64,000 bases of DNA from positions 434,001-498,000 of the forward strand of contig JAMYGW020000007.1 in assembly GCA_025617375.2 (NCBI GenBank), read 5' to 3'. The translations under genes were made by a program, and so were the position numbers. The notes below the pieces were generated by a model. It was not told the DNA's origin. It did no database searches and saw nothing but the letters and a program-made list of their open reading frames with translations. This document shows, piece after piece, positions 1 through 12,406 of the stretch; position 1 is the stretch's first letter, and each line of letters begins with the position of its first letter. Source of the DNA: Acarospora socialis (lineage: Eukaryota > Ascomycota > Lecanoromycetes > Acarosporales > Acarosporaceae).

Positions 1-1752
1 CCTGAATCATCCTCTTTGCGTGTCTTCAATGGGCGTTCTATCTCGTTAGCTTGCACTTCGGACGCCGTTCGCTTTCGCGTTCGTGCCGGAGGATCCAGTT
101 CCATTGGGTCTATTATGGAGGCGTACATTTCCTCCGGGTCCTGCGGCTTCGGTCGGCTACCGTGCAGTAATAGATCTTCTTTGGCTTGGCGCTGGGCAAT
201 CTCATCCTCCTCTTCCAAGACTGTAACACGCTCGAAGCCCAGATCGAGGTCACTCGAGCTCGTATAGTAGTTTAGGCCGCATTCCGGGCTTATGGTTGTT
301 AGCACCACGCAACAGTAGTCGATATAACAATGAGAAGCTTGTTCATACCATATTAGCAGATCTGGTTGTCCTGTAGGGTGACCCTGTTCTCCTTTACAAC
401 TGGGTCGAGGGCAAAGATTACCCTCTCTTCGAAGGAGAGAGATAATCATTGACATTGAGATGGTGGATCCAGGGAAAACCGATCGACTCCAATCTTCCTT
501 CTTGATTAGAGATCCGCGTCTCTTTATATCGACAATGTGATAGTGACCATCAAGCACGTTTGTTTCGCCGGGGACATCCTTGAAGTCGGCCCGTAGTAAC
601 CCTTCAAACGCCTATGACACGAAATCAGAATCAACAGGCAAGGCCTGGGCAAAGGATGGGTATCTGTACTACCTCCCAATGACGAAACCACTCGAACGGC
701 AACCCTTTGACTCTACCCAACGCATCCTCAAACTGGATGTTCGACTGGCACAGTAAGGAAGGTGATGCCGAAACACTATTCTGTGATCGAAGGAGCAGCC
801 AGTAGATCTGTAAATTCGTCCGCAATATCTTCTGCAGCAAGTCTCGAACCTCGGTTGGAAAGGTAGATATGAACTTCGTCACCTGCTCGCCGAGGCCTCT
901 TAGGCTCATGACAGATGACTGTATTGAGCTCATTGCAGATGAGATACCATCCAAGCGACTGGTGCTACAAGCAGTGTTGTTACTGAGGGCATTGACCTCG
1001 TCCCTCAGCTCAGAAGTCATGTTTAACTGTCTCAAGGCATTGTCGTTTGTTTCCCGCTGCGCTTGGAGTGTCCCATGCTGAAGCCTTTGAACACCTTCCT
1101 GAATATGACCCAGTCCGGCTCGATGTTGGATAATCATCGCCATCAGTTCACTGTGTTGTCTCTTCCCTCGCGATTCCATCTTTGAAAGCGTTTGCCTGGA
1201 AGACTTACGTTAGCGACAGCCTCAGGAAAGCAGGGAAGAGGCTTCAGCAGGACTTACGAAGAATGCGTTCCAAGCAAGAGATTAATGCTGAGCACTTTTG
1301 CGGCGATTAACGCTCGCAGTTTCTCCACGTCCGCTGCTAGGGCCACCGCCCATTTGGCTTTGCGCCCTGCACCACGGAACGAGTGTTTAGGAGCGAACGG
1401 GCCCATTGAGGACTCGTACCTCTCGAGTTTCGTGAGGAATTCCCGCAGCGGTAACTGGCACGCGAGTGCCATCCCACGTATGGCGTTGACATGACTGGCA
1501 TTGTCTTCCGTAGGTTCGAGTGCTTCGAGATGGCGTAAGGCGTTCTTGAGGCCCTTGAGCTCAATCACTACCTGTTGGTATTCTGAAGATGCGCCGCCTG
1601 CATCTTTCAAGGCCTTGCTGACCTTCTTCACCAAGTCTGGCGGTGAGAGTCTTAAGGTTAGCTTTGGCGGATGTGCAACAGGCTGGGACGTCGAACTGAC
1701 TTATCGCGCTGATGAAGTCTCCAACGGAGAAGCCAAACGCCGGCGTCACCAT
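1..1752 (-). CDS. Fungal STAND/ULD-type protein with ubiquitin-like domain, 3' end cut off by window edge
   Basis: I read four exons on the minus strand: 1752-1701, 1636-1258, 1195-673 and 611 to beyond base 1. The N-terminus (FGFSVGDFISAI, then LVKKVSKALKDAGG after the first intron) is the helical domain typical of fungal STAND/NLR-like and related proteins. It continues as LLLGTHSSQTLSKM and a predicted coiled helix. The third and fourth exons carry the ULD-type block (FEDALGRVKGLPFEWFRHWE, then FEGLLRADF and DGHYHIVDIKRR). The C-terminal part is charged and low-complexity. Introns are 64, 62 and 61 nt with GT-AG ends, and the first three exons sum to 318 codons in phase. Such proteins are usually orphan signalling or heterokaryon-incompatibility-related molecules; no NACHT or NB-ARC domain lies in the visible part. 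Start chosen at the first ATG of the frame. Function is inferred from family architecture only. Confidence 0.75.
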
Positions 1753-2572
1753 CACGGTTTCATAGCAGTTTCAGCGATCTGTGAAAGCCACAGTATGTAA
1801 CTGTAGAGTTATTAAATCTCTCAGGAGATTCGCTCCACGACATTGAGATGTATGAGGCTATCGCCATCATATGTGACGTACTTCCAGACAAGGCTGGATT
1901 GTGGCTCAGCAGGCTGCTGCAGACCATATAGCCCAGGCATCATATGTCGACCCAAATATTGCTGCAAAGAGAATGCCCATGGCCGCTGAGAAGGAGCAAT
2001 CCTATTGACACCATGTTTCATCTGCAAAACTCATCCGTCTGTGGTAGGCCGTTACGCTTAAGAAGAGATCTAGGGCATAATCGTAAATATTGTGCCTTGC
2101 TTACATAACCCGCAACACTGTTTACCTTAATCGTCGAGGTTGACAGGAACCATTGCACGGGCTACAGTGACTTATCTCATCTTGATAAAATAGATTAGTG
2201 TTGAACGACGCGATATCTATTACTGCCGATTCAGCCTCTTCCCCGCAGGGTTATCATGGCTGCGGGGAACTACTGGGCTCAAGGGTCTTGGACTGGGTCT
2301 CTAGGCTTGTGTAGGAGGCATGGGACGCAAATTTCAGGCTTGGAAAGAGCATCACAACACTGATCTGATGAACAGCACGATTTGTGGCAAAGGCGAAAGA
2401 GACTAGACGTAGAGCAGGGCAGGCTACTGTGACAGTACCAACAAGCTACAAGCAATTACAGCTCCATTATCCTACCCATCTAACACCACAATCACTCCCT
2501 CCGCTCCTGCTACATCTCTAGGCTGCCCCCTGCTAGTCTCCAAACAGATCATCATCCTCGACACCAGCAGCA
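1753..2572. other. Intergenic stretch, no gene seen
   Basis: About 820 bases between the STAND/ULD-type gene and the F-box gene. Short open frames occur on the minus strand (for example 1821-2027), but none shows a family motif or splice partners. It should hold the promoter of the first gene and the 3' end of the second. Confidence 0.4.
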
Positions 2573-4390
2573 TCATCCAAAAACCTCATCAAACTCCGCC
2601 CCAGCAGCCACCATATCCTCGACCTCAATCCGCGCCGCCTGTTGCGCTTGCCGCTCCTCCTCCCGTTCTAACCTCAACTTCGCGAAATATTCTTCTTCGC
2701 GTCGGATTGCTTCTGCTTGCGAGTCCACGATGATCGCCCGGCCAGCATCGTCCATGGAACAGAGAAATTCTCTCTCGGCTTTGTCGGATGCGGCCTGACG
2801 AGGACCGGCCATCTTGCGTATGATTGGTTCACCCACAACGAGGTGGAGGAGATCCAGAGGGACGCCGAGTTTGCTGGCGTGAAGGTAGCCAAAGAGCCGC
2901 CGGGCGGACGCGGTGTCGACGCCAACTTTTCGAAAATGTCCTGATGCGTACGCAGCTTCTAGGTAGAGGCAGATTGTGCGTACGCGCCGGAAGCGGCTAA
3001 GAGTGTTCAGGAAAGCATAATCCTACTGTCCGAGTTAGCTGTTGTGTTCAAGTTTCCTCTTAAGCAGTGCCCGAATAGAGTTATGTCTGTCCACAGCGCT
3101 TCTGATAGTGCTTCCGAGTTTCGAACAAGGAATGTCACGGAGCTCCGCTTGTTTCTCCCTTGGGCCACAGGAGAAAAGAAGGCTGCTAGCACGTACCCAT
3201 TGCACTGATCTCTCCATATCCACTGTCAACGACTCGAGGTGCGGGCAGGACGTATTCAAGAAGTCTAGGTCCTCAGCAGTGAGAATTGGACTCGGGGGAA
3301 ACATCCCTGAATTCCATCTTTCTCGTTCTCGTATTGTTAAGGATCGAAGCGTAGAGCCATGCTTTGCAATTGTAGACAGAGAGAGCCGACCAGGCAATTT
3401 AGAAACATGGAGATGCCTCAAATCGAGACAACTAAGCACAAGACTGTCTAGTAAGGGGGCTCCCAGGTGTGGATGTTCAAACAACCAATCACGATGATAG
3501 TGCCAGTAACATGTGTGGTCCAAAATCAGCGTGCGGATGCAAGGCTGGAGCTCCCGGAGAGCTTCGAAAAAGGGAGTCTCATGGCAGTTTTGGAGCTCGA
3601 GGTGTGTTAACATAGAGCAGTCCCAAAGCTTGCTGTACGAGTCATCGCTCTGCCGACCGTAAGCTTGAAGGGCCAGCTCTTGCAATGGGGGAAAACGATC
3701 CCCTTCCTCATATTGGAAGGCCCATAGCAAAGAATCACTCCCAGGACCGTACCAGCGGAGACGGAGAATTTTGAGGTTCTCGCAGCTGATGATGCACTTT
3801 TTGAGGGGCTCAACAACATTGACCGCCACACCAAAGTAAAGATCTATCAGATGGATGTGTGGTGAATGTACCAGACATATGAGGCTGATTGCACCAGCTT
3901 CCTGCACCCAGCCCTTCTGTGAGTGTGCGGCTAAAAGCTGTTCAATGCAAAGACGCGCCTTTGAATGGTGCTGCTGCAAGCCTTCCAGAACGGAGACGGG
4001 AAACACTTTCTCCCACCATTGCCACCTGGCGACGGGTCTGCAGCATTTCCAATGATGACCTCGTTCGTATATGCTACGAGTTTATCGGCTACAGTTCCTC
4101 CGTACGTGGAGTCAGGATTCTCGAGGTTGGCAAGGTGCTCTTCACGAAGACGAACCGAGCGATAAACGTAACGGGCGGCAAGGTGGTGAAGGAGCTTCGA
4201 GGCAGCAGAAACCGAATAGATCGACTTTGGTGAGTCGAGATAGAGCTGTCCGGAAATCCATCAGCTGTGTCTAGTGAGATGACCACTACCAAATGTTCAT
4301 ACCTCATTGAGTATCAAACACCAGATATCATTTGGAAGATTTCCAACTCGATCTCCACTCGATGGTGTGAGGAGATGAGCCAGTATCTGC
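2573..4390 (-). CDS. F-box protein with degenerate leucine-rich region
   Basis: Four exons are supported on the minus strand: about 4390-4303, 4245-4106, 4037-3197 and 3022-2573. The F-box begins at GNLPNDIWCLILNE, followed across a 57-nt intron by LYLDSPKSIYSVSAASKLLH. The middle exon has leucine-rich stretches such as LDFLNTSCPHLESLTVDM. The last exon continues with FLNTLSRFRRVRTICLYLE and LGVPLDLLHLVVGE, then a charged glutamate/arginine-rich helix. Introns are 57, 68 and 174 nt; the central two exons add to a whole number of codons. F-box proteins dock substrates to SCF ubiquitin ligases, so that role is likely but the substrate is unknown. The true start is not resolved: the F-box frame runs back to a stop without an ATG, so a short upstream exon is probable. 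The C-terminus may also differ (see findings). Confidence 0.7.
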
Positions 4391-4649
4391 TGCACCAGCA
4401 GGAATGCTGTGAGTGAGTGATGTTGTTATTCATAGGGCAAGTATGCCTAATTTGCGGCTGTTGGTTATATATTCAATCTCGACAAGAATTGATAGTGCTT
4501 AGAGCTATGGCAATCTCTATCCATAAATCCAAGTATCTTCGATTTATCATTAGAACCTAACAAACGTAACCCCCACCGCTATATACTGTAAAATGGCCCC
4601 CTATGTACAAAGAGTACAGTACGATATACAAGTGAACGAGAGACGCCTG

Positions 4650-4686
4650 CCGTCACCGCCACCGCCACCGCCACCGCCGCCGCGCC
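4650..4686. repeat. CCACCG microsatellite
   Basis: A run of about five CCACCG hexamers, grading into CCGCCG, just downstream of the stop codon of the alpha-1,3-glucan synthase gene. It probably lies in its 3' untranslated region. Confidence 0.8.
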
Positions 4687-4745
4687 CAACCATCTAACGA
4701 AACATGAAGCGTGAGAAAGATATCAAGGTATATAGTACGGTGTGA

Positions 4746-7700
4746 TCACGGCTTGGAGAGCTGCTCCTTGCGGAAGAACATGAAAAACCCAATGCAGATG
4801 CTCAACTGAAACAAAAGGGCGACCCAGAACCATGCTTTCATGAAGCCGTCGCCAAAGCCGGCGGAGAAATCGGGGAAGACGTCGCCGGGCCCGAGCTTGT
4901 TGGGCGCCGTCGCGCGGGCCAGGATCGTGGCTATGGAACCCAGGACTTGGGCGGCGATGAGGGTGAAGGCGATGTGGATACGAGTCAGGGTCTGGAGGAG
5001 GATCATGCCGAATCCTACACCTTGCAGTGCATCCAACACGCCCAGCCAGAGCCACAGGCTACGTCCAACGAGGGCGCTGGCCACCGGGCCTCCTGCCCAT
5101 GGGACGTATTGACCGATGTTGGAGGTGCCCCAGAGCATTTGGCACCATCTGGGTGCTCCCAGGCCAATGGCGAAGACGGGTAAGATCCAAGAATGATCTT
5201 TGGAGAGGATGCCGAAGATCCATAAGAACACCGCCCAGACTACCACGAAGAATAGGATAACAAGTAGCACGATTTGCCAAGCCTGGGCGTGGTTGGAGCT
5301 CCAAAGGTATCCCCAGTTTCTACCGTAAGGTGCGGAGAGCCAGTAGTTCTGTATGACGACAGTGACGAAGAACCACCCGATGATCTTTCGGCGGAATAGA
5401 GAGGCATAGAAGGAAGGAACTTGTCCCGGAGCTTGACGGTAATAGTCGGGTAATCCTCTCCACAGCAAGAAGCCTACTCCCCACATAAGCATGGCGATAG
5501 GCACAGTGACGGCGGTCATGACCCAGGAGTTGGAGACTGGGTTGGCTTCTATGATACCGGCTGCGGTCTGCTTGGTGAGCTGGGAGCCCCAGTACCAGAG
5601 TGCCACAACGTAGGCCTGTTGGGTCCCTTGAATGACGCATGCACGGTAAACCCAGGCTTTGACGGGTGCGCCACCTATTTCCATGTCAGTTTGAACATAT
5701 CAACCACAAAGAGTAGATAGAACGTACCTTCGTCACCAAAATTCAACGCAAAGAAGATGGAACCGCTGGAAGATGCGATGGCATACATCGCTGTACCAAG
5801 ATTTTGCACCCAACCCCTCCCACCAGTAGTCGACGCAAAGTGCGCCATTCCAATGAAGAAGAACTGCGTACCGATTAGAGCCGATCCACCATTCTCGAGA
5901 GCCAGAATCACTTACCGCCATCCCATAAAAGACAAAGGGGACGCTAAGAACGTAAATCGACTTGAAGGTTCTAAATACGAACCACCACATCACGGATGTT
6001 GCGAGGTAAATACTTGCTATAACGTATAGCTTTTCGGCAGTTTGACCGACTTCGCCAGTAAGGAGCGTGATTTGGTACGAGTTTGCCGCAATGATCTGCC
6101 CGAACGCGAGGAAGAATGAGTATACTGGCCAGTCTCCAATCCGCATCTGCATCCACTTCTTCAACCCCGTCGGTGGCTTGTAGTCGTCTCCCAGCAAGAA
6201 CTGGTCGTCGTCCTGAGAACCTTCCTTCCCGTTTCCGTCACTTGTCGACGCATCGAGGTCCTCGTTGAATATCGAGCCCGTTGGACTAGGGGCACGTGAA
6301 GTCCTCTTCGACCGGAATGCAGATGGAGCAGGGGAGTGGGTTCTTCCAAGCCGTGCGTCCCGGAATCGATCAAACCACTTCTTCTCACTCTTCACCAGGT
6401 AATCTTCGATGCACAGAGCACTTTCAGACGATTTCCCGTCCAGGCCTTCGAGCCTCTTCTCGCTATTCATTGAGTTAGAATTAGAGGACACATCGGTCTG
6501 AATGGATCTGTACTTACAAGGCCTTGTAGAACTCCCCGGTACTATCGGTGAAGAAGGGGTCCACTTTCTGTAGCTTGAAGTCCTTCTTGTCCCCTACAAC
6601 CGAGTTCAAACTGAGCACCGAGGCACTGCTCAGTCTCGCCTGGGACCGACCGAACGACGTCTGCGGAGGAAGGAGACCGTCCTCGACCCCAGGTGTACCC
6701 GGCATAGAAGCCGCAGGGGAGAAGTCGGGCGAGGGCGGTGATCTGTGCGATTCCGGAGGATTACCGAAACTTACGTGCCTCGGAGTCAAAAAGTTGTGAT
6801 TCAATTGCGGTAATGGTGGCGACGACAATGCTGCCTGCTCCATCCGTCGACTTGCTTCCACTTGCTCGGGTGTCATCGTATATTCCTCCTCGCCGTAGTA
6901 GCTTGGGATATTGTCTTCCCCACTATCCTCATCTATATCAGTAACAGCTACGCCGACAGGATCTTCATAGTCCCTTTGCGGGTTTCCTTTGCTGTCACGC
7001 TTTCTCAAACGTCTCCGGCCCCGGCGCTCTCCTTCGGCGGCCAAGTGACCCGGTCCTGCTCGTATACCTAGAGAAAGTGTTCGACTTAGTGTATTCGGAG
7101 GTGGCCCTTCGTGCGAAGGACTTGGTGGCCTAGAGTTAATGATGCTGCTACGTCGCGACATATTGGTATTGCCAGCGAGGCGAGTGAGGTTGCCATAGCT
7201 GGACACGCGTGAATGCAATGCCATTGGTGTGGCGAAACTGCTGGGTGTATTGAAGCCAGACGCAGAGGGTGTGGTTGGCCGTGTGTGAGATTTTGTCGCT
7301 TCCTTCTCGTGGATCCTAATTGCGGTACTCTGAAGGATCTCAAGATCTTCAACCCACTGAGCAACAGGGAATCGTTGCTTCGCGGAGCGAGCTCTCATCA
7401 TTGCCCTGGTCTCTGGCTTAGATGCCAAAGCGCTCTCGATGGCCATCTTGAACTGATGCAGCAAATGTGTTGTTGTGGTGGATTCCACAGTGTACCACCA
7501 CCCAGGCATTTGACCAAGACCTCCAACACGAGCTCCAATACCCAAAGCACCTTTACGACCGAACTCGACCGCAACCAGGCCGAAGGGCTCATCCCTGGAC
7601 GGAATCAGGGCGAACTCTGCGCCACTGAAGATGTACGGTGGAAGTGCGGTAAATTCGGGCTTCGAGAACACTCTCCCAGGATAGAGCTTCATCATCTTGT

Positions 7701-10700
7701 CAAGCTTGAGAGCGGCAAACTTCCCATAGAGATCGATAACAGGTCCTACACAGACAAGTTGAACGTTAGGGTGCTCCTCGAGCACCGAGGGGAAGACATC
7801 GGCGATCAGGTCCACGCCCTTTTGATTCGACCATCTCCCCACGAAAACGAGGAGGTCTGCAGTTGGATTCTGCTCAAGACCGGCCCACTCTTGCGCCTGG
7901 CGCTTCAGCTCAGCTCGACCAGCCTCGAAGGCGGCGTCCACTTTGATATCTTCTTCTTTAGGTAGTTGCTTGTCCCATTCGCCGGTATCGGACGGATCAG
8001 GATTCGGCAGCTTGCCAACTTTCTTCAGACCCCAGAAGATAGGATAACGGGCATAAGAGCGCTTGCCGTACTTTTTCGACACACCTACGGCGCCAAAGCC
8101 TTGTTGATGGATCCTTAGGTAAGAAGCACCTGCATGGAGAAGATTGAAGACTTCGCCAAATTGCACATAGCGAGCCGCCACTGCCGGGTTCAAGTTGTAA
8201 ACTGCACAGACCTCTTCCACCTCTTTAGGCGTTCTCATAGGCCACAGCCCCTGAAACTCTGCGTTATGCAGCGACAGACAAACAGGGATGGTTTCAGGGA
8301 GCAGATGGATTGGAGCTACCGCACCATGGTAGTCATTGATGTGGTAGAGGTCAATTGGGAATCTCTTGATGGCCTGAGCGATACATTGGTTCCATGCGGA
8401 GTAGTATACCGCACTGTCCAGATCATCCATGCGAGGGGGGTATGGTTCGGATTTCGTTTGCTGTCTGAAGACGGGTGCGTCGAGTAGGACATACGTTATG
8501 TTTCTGAGCGTATGGTACTGAACCTTGACCTCGTACGACTTCCCAAGAATGATGACCGACATAGGTTCTGCCTGTCGGTCTACCGGGTAGTCGACACCAC
8601 CGACACAGGGGACCACCCAGATTAGATCTTGATGACCCAAATTCTTGCCCATAAGCTGCGCCATCACACCAAGACCACCGATCTTAATCTTAATGGCCCA
8701 ATCCTCGATGTCATACTCCATAGTCGCTATCAGCACAGTTCGCCTCTTACCTCCTGCGGCGCCCGCCAATGCGGTCGTAGATTGCATCATCGATCGGTTC
8801 GAGAGTTTCATAAGAGGACTCCTGCTCTCGCCCATATTATCCATGCCCCGCTTCTTGAATTTTCGACGGATTGCCAATGGAATGATGGCTTTCTTGTCGC
8901 TAATACCAATCTCGTTGAACTTGACCTGGTAGAAAGACTTCATGAAAGCCCAGATGCCCAAGGCCCCAGTGAGGACAGGGACGAACCAGAGCAAGAAGTA
9001 AAGAATCATTTGCTGCCACCGAGACCCTACTGGAAGTAGCTGAAAGCGGTAAGTTCCATCATCCAACGAGAACCTCCAAGCAAGATACGGTGTTGGAGGT
9101 TCTTGCGTGATGTTGACAACTGTCTGCCCTAGACTCGATGGAGGCATCCTGTCAAGGACGGAGTCACCATCAACATCGCCCAGGACCCCTGTCTGGTCAG
9201 GCTGGCCATCCGGATTTATGCCCCAAACATTGACCTGGGCAATTGCCGGCCATTCTGTCATGAAGTTGAATCTCCACCGGCCATCGTCGTTTCCAAGCTC
9301 GAACTTGTTGTTCAGGCCAGCATCAAAGCCGTACTGATTGAACGGACCGTTCCAGAAAAGATGAGGAAAACGTCGTGGGGGAAGATCTTGGCGCCCAAGG
9401 TCAGCATGTTGCACGTGGTCGCTGCTACCGGCAAGGCGACTCCAGTACTGCATGATAACGTGTTCATCGTCCCAGCGCTGTTCATTTGTGCCAGACCACG
9501 GCTGCCGGGCCAATGTGTCATTCCCACCGTTGTAGGGCAGCCAGTCGGACCACGAAGAGGCCCAATTCAACGAATATCGGTAGCGATCTGCCCCAGCAGC
9601 TTTGTGCGACACCCACAGCGTGCCATCGTCCCGCTTGTGCAGCAAGGCTCGGGTGTAGTTTGCGGTTCTCGGGAAGATCATGGGATTGTCAGGCTGGCCG
9701 ATACGAAAAAGGAAGCGATCAACTGAGCCCGTGAACGTTTTTCCATCCTTTGCGGTGACGTTGTTGACGGTCACGGAATGGATGCCGTTCGAAACGTTGT
9801 CAAGGTCGGCTTTCCAAGTCCAATGCGTACCAATGCCTCCAACAAATTGAGGGGGGTCCAAATTGTCCACAGTTTGGCACTGGACGCTGCCCTTGACGAG
9901 TGTTGCGATCCGCTTATCTTCAGTCGTCGAATTGATCGTTAGAGTGTTTGACACTTTATCGCAGTCCATCTCCTGGCTGAAATGTAGTTCAAGCGTAATC
10001 TTCTCCTGCTGACCGGGGGCGACTTTTGACTGAACACGCGCATCATGACCCGGGAGGAATTTCGTGACCATCGGAGGAGGAGCAATGAATTTATCCTTGG
10101 GGACGTATGCTTTGAACTCCCAGGCCGTCAAGGTGAGATTATCTAGGCATCCATTATATTTCTCTGACCCGTCTATTCCGAGTTTCTTCGTGGAGGCCTT
10201 GAGCTTCCATTCATCAAATGGGTAAAAGAGGTTCTTGACGGTAGTACCTTCGTCAAAAGGGCTTATCAAGGCGGATGTGTTCTTGGAGCAGTCAAACTTA
10301 TAATCAATGGTGCTGTTATCATTTTGATAAACGAGCCAGACCGATTGATTTCCCTGGGCGTTATCCGTAAAATCTTGTATACCAGGAAATCTAGAACGAA
10401 CTGTACTCCACATGCCAGTCTCCGTCGCCGTGCCGTTGCTACCTGGATAAAACAAGTCTCTCGTTTGATTGGAAAGCTGCTGCAAGAACCAGCCGTCGTT
10501 CAGGACGGGAAACCTTTCGCGCATATGGTACATGGTCTTGATGATATTCCTGACCGGGCTGGAAGGATCCCGATGATCCAGACTAACCGAATCGTCCTTG
10601 CAGCCGTGCAGCGCGGCGTCAAGGGGAAACTGATAATACTGGGCGGACCCCAGAGTGTAGCATCCATGCGTCTGCCAAGCGGTCGTGGACGACATAGCTT

Positions 10701-12406
10701 GCCTGCCGAAGATGTAGTTTTTTGCTGTGTTGTCGAGCACATAGAAGGCTTGCTCCTCACCCCATAATAGCAAGGGTATACCTGGCATATGCAATGTAGT
10801 AATAAACATCCCCAGAAGCATTTTCTCCGTTCCCTGTTTAATCGCAGGCCAGCGAAAGACATCTTGATTCGTCACACCATACATGTGTCGGGGATCGTAG
10901 ACGCCAGTATTAGGGTTGACAAGATCGTTCGTGAGAACCATAGTGTTCCATGCGTCGACCCAATTGACCGGAGCATCGTAGCCGGAAGCCAGGTTCCCAT
11001 CCATACCTAGGAACCTTGTCAAGGACCGGTATACAGTATAGTGGAACGCCCCCGCGTCAAGCGCATTCTTGCCGTGATCGCGGATAAAGAATTTGTTGTC
11101 GGAGTGGTTAGTCATTTTCACGGCGTCCTCGAGCGTCGCCGGAAGCATGTCGGGTTGTCGTCCCCGGCCGAGATAGATCGAGCCGAATGTATTTCCCCCG
11201 GTGATCTCCCCCGGCATGAAGAAATTGTCTTTCCCATGTTTGCGGGCGCATTGGCGAATGTAGTCGCCAAACTCCCCTTGCGCGTCGACGGTGACTTGGG
11301 TTGCCTTGTCAAAGCGAAAACCGTCAATGTCGAGTTGGGCGATCATGATACAAGAATGCCTCTGAATCTTTTCGCGGACGGAGGGGACCCATTCTCGAAG
11401 GCGATCTTGAACACTGGCGAATTTTGACAGTTGACGTTGCCAATCTGGGAAGACACCAAAAGCTTCGGTGTCGCCATACTTGAGTTCGAGTCAGTCTCGT
11501 AACCTTGCACTGCACCTAGCATCGTCACCTTACCTGATCGAATTCACTGTCATAACATCCAACCATTCTGTCGGTCACATCTTTCCCGACAGGAAATCCT
11601 GTTTCCAACCAAAACCGCGGATACTCGCACTTGTCCTTGTAGTTGCTACCGGGGTGGAAGTCGAGATACTGTCGGCTAGATTTGAAATTGACATGATGTT
11701 CCTTCAGGCTGAACGGAGTCGTGGTATTCATATAGCCCTCGAAGCCAAGGAGATCGCCCATACTGTCAACGATATCAGCGGCGCACACGCAGATGACAAC
11801 ACCTCCGATCAACTTACGTGGCCATGGTATTATCCATGACGACATACATCCCTCTTCGATGTATCTCCGTGATAGCAGTCCGCCATTGTTCGATATCCCC
11901 AAAATGCCGGTCGAGAAGAGTAAAGTCCAAAGGACTGTATGCGTCCGCTCCCCAAGGCGCGTTGACGAATGCTGATCCAGCAATGTAGAGTCCCTGAGAC
12001 GATCAGTATCGACGTCCCCGAAGATCGTCACCGCTACAGCCAGAGTTTGCGGTACCTTAAACCCCATGCCTTGTAGGTAATCCAAGCTATCGACCAAGCC
12101 GGCGACATCCCCCCCGTGCCGCAACTGGTTGGCCATGGGGTCGTGTTCGAAGACGGTGCCATTGGCGTTGTCGTTGGATGGATCGCCGTTGACGAACCGG
12201 TCGAGGAAGAGGGTATAGAAGGGGAAGCGCCAGTTTGCCGGCGACTTGTGGTAGGTATGGTTGTCCCACTCGCCCCAATAATCGACGGGATCGACGGCGG
12301 TGCGGTTCTCGTTGAGGTTGAAGCCAACCTGAGCTGGGTCGAACCTCAAAGCCGTTGAGGTCAAGTAGAAGGCCGACAACAGGGCACCCACAGGGCCCCA
12401 CAACAT
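4746..12406 (-). CDS. ags1: Alpha-1,3-glucan synthase (Ags1/AgsB type)
   Basis: Makes cell-wall alpha-1,3-glucan at the plasma membrane. Seven exons on the minus strand: 12406-12056, 11993-11818, 11762-11534, 11478-6518, 6462-5916, 5863-5728 and 5674-4746, summing to exactly 2443 codons (2442 aa), the usual family length. Order of parts: signal peptide (about 1-20); extracellular GH13 amylase-like domain (about 30-600) with the nucleophile region DIDGFRFDKATQ and the PGEITGGN block; a membrane segment near 1075-1095; intracellular GT5 glycogen-synthase-like domain (about 1160-1650) with KIGGLGVM and DEPFGLVAVEFG; a low-complexity Ser/Pro-rich linker; and a multi-span C-terminal domain from about 2000. 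All six introns are 52-62 nt with GT-AG ends. The gene looks intact. It is preceded by an unusually long gene-free upstream region. Confidence 0.97.
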
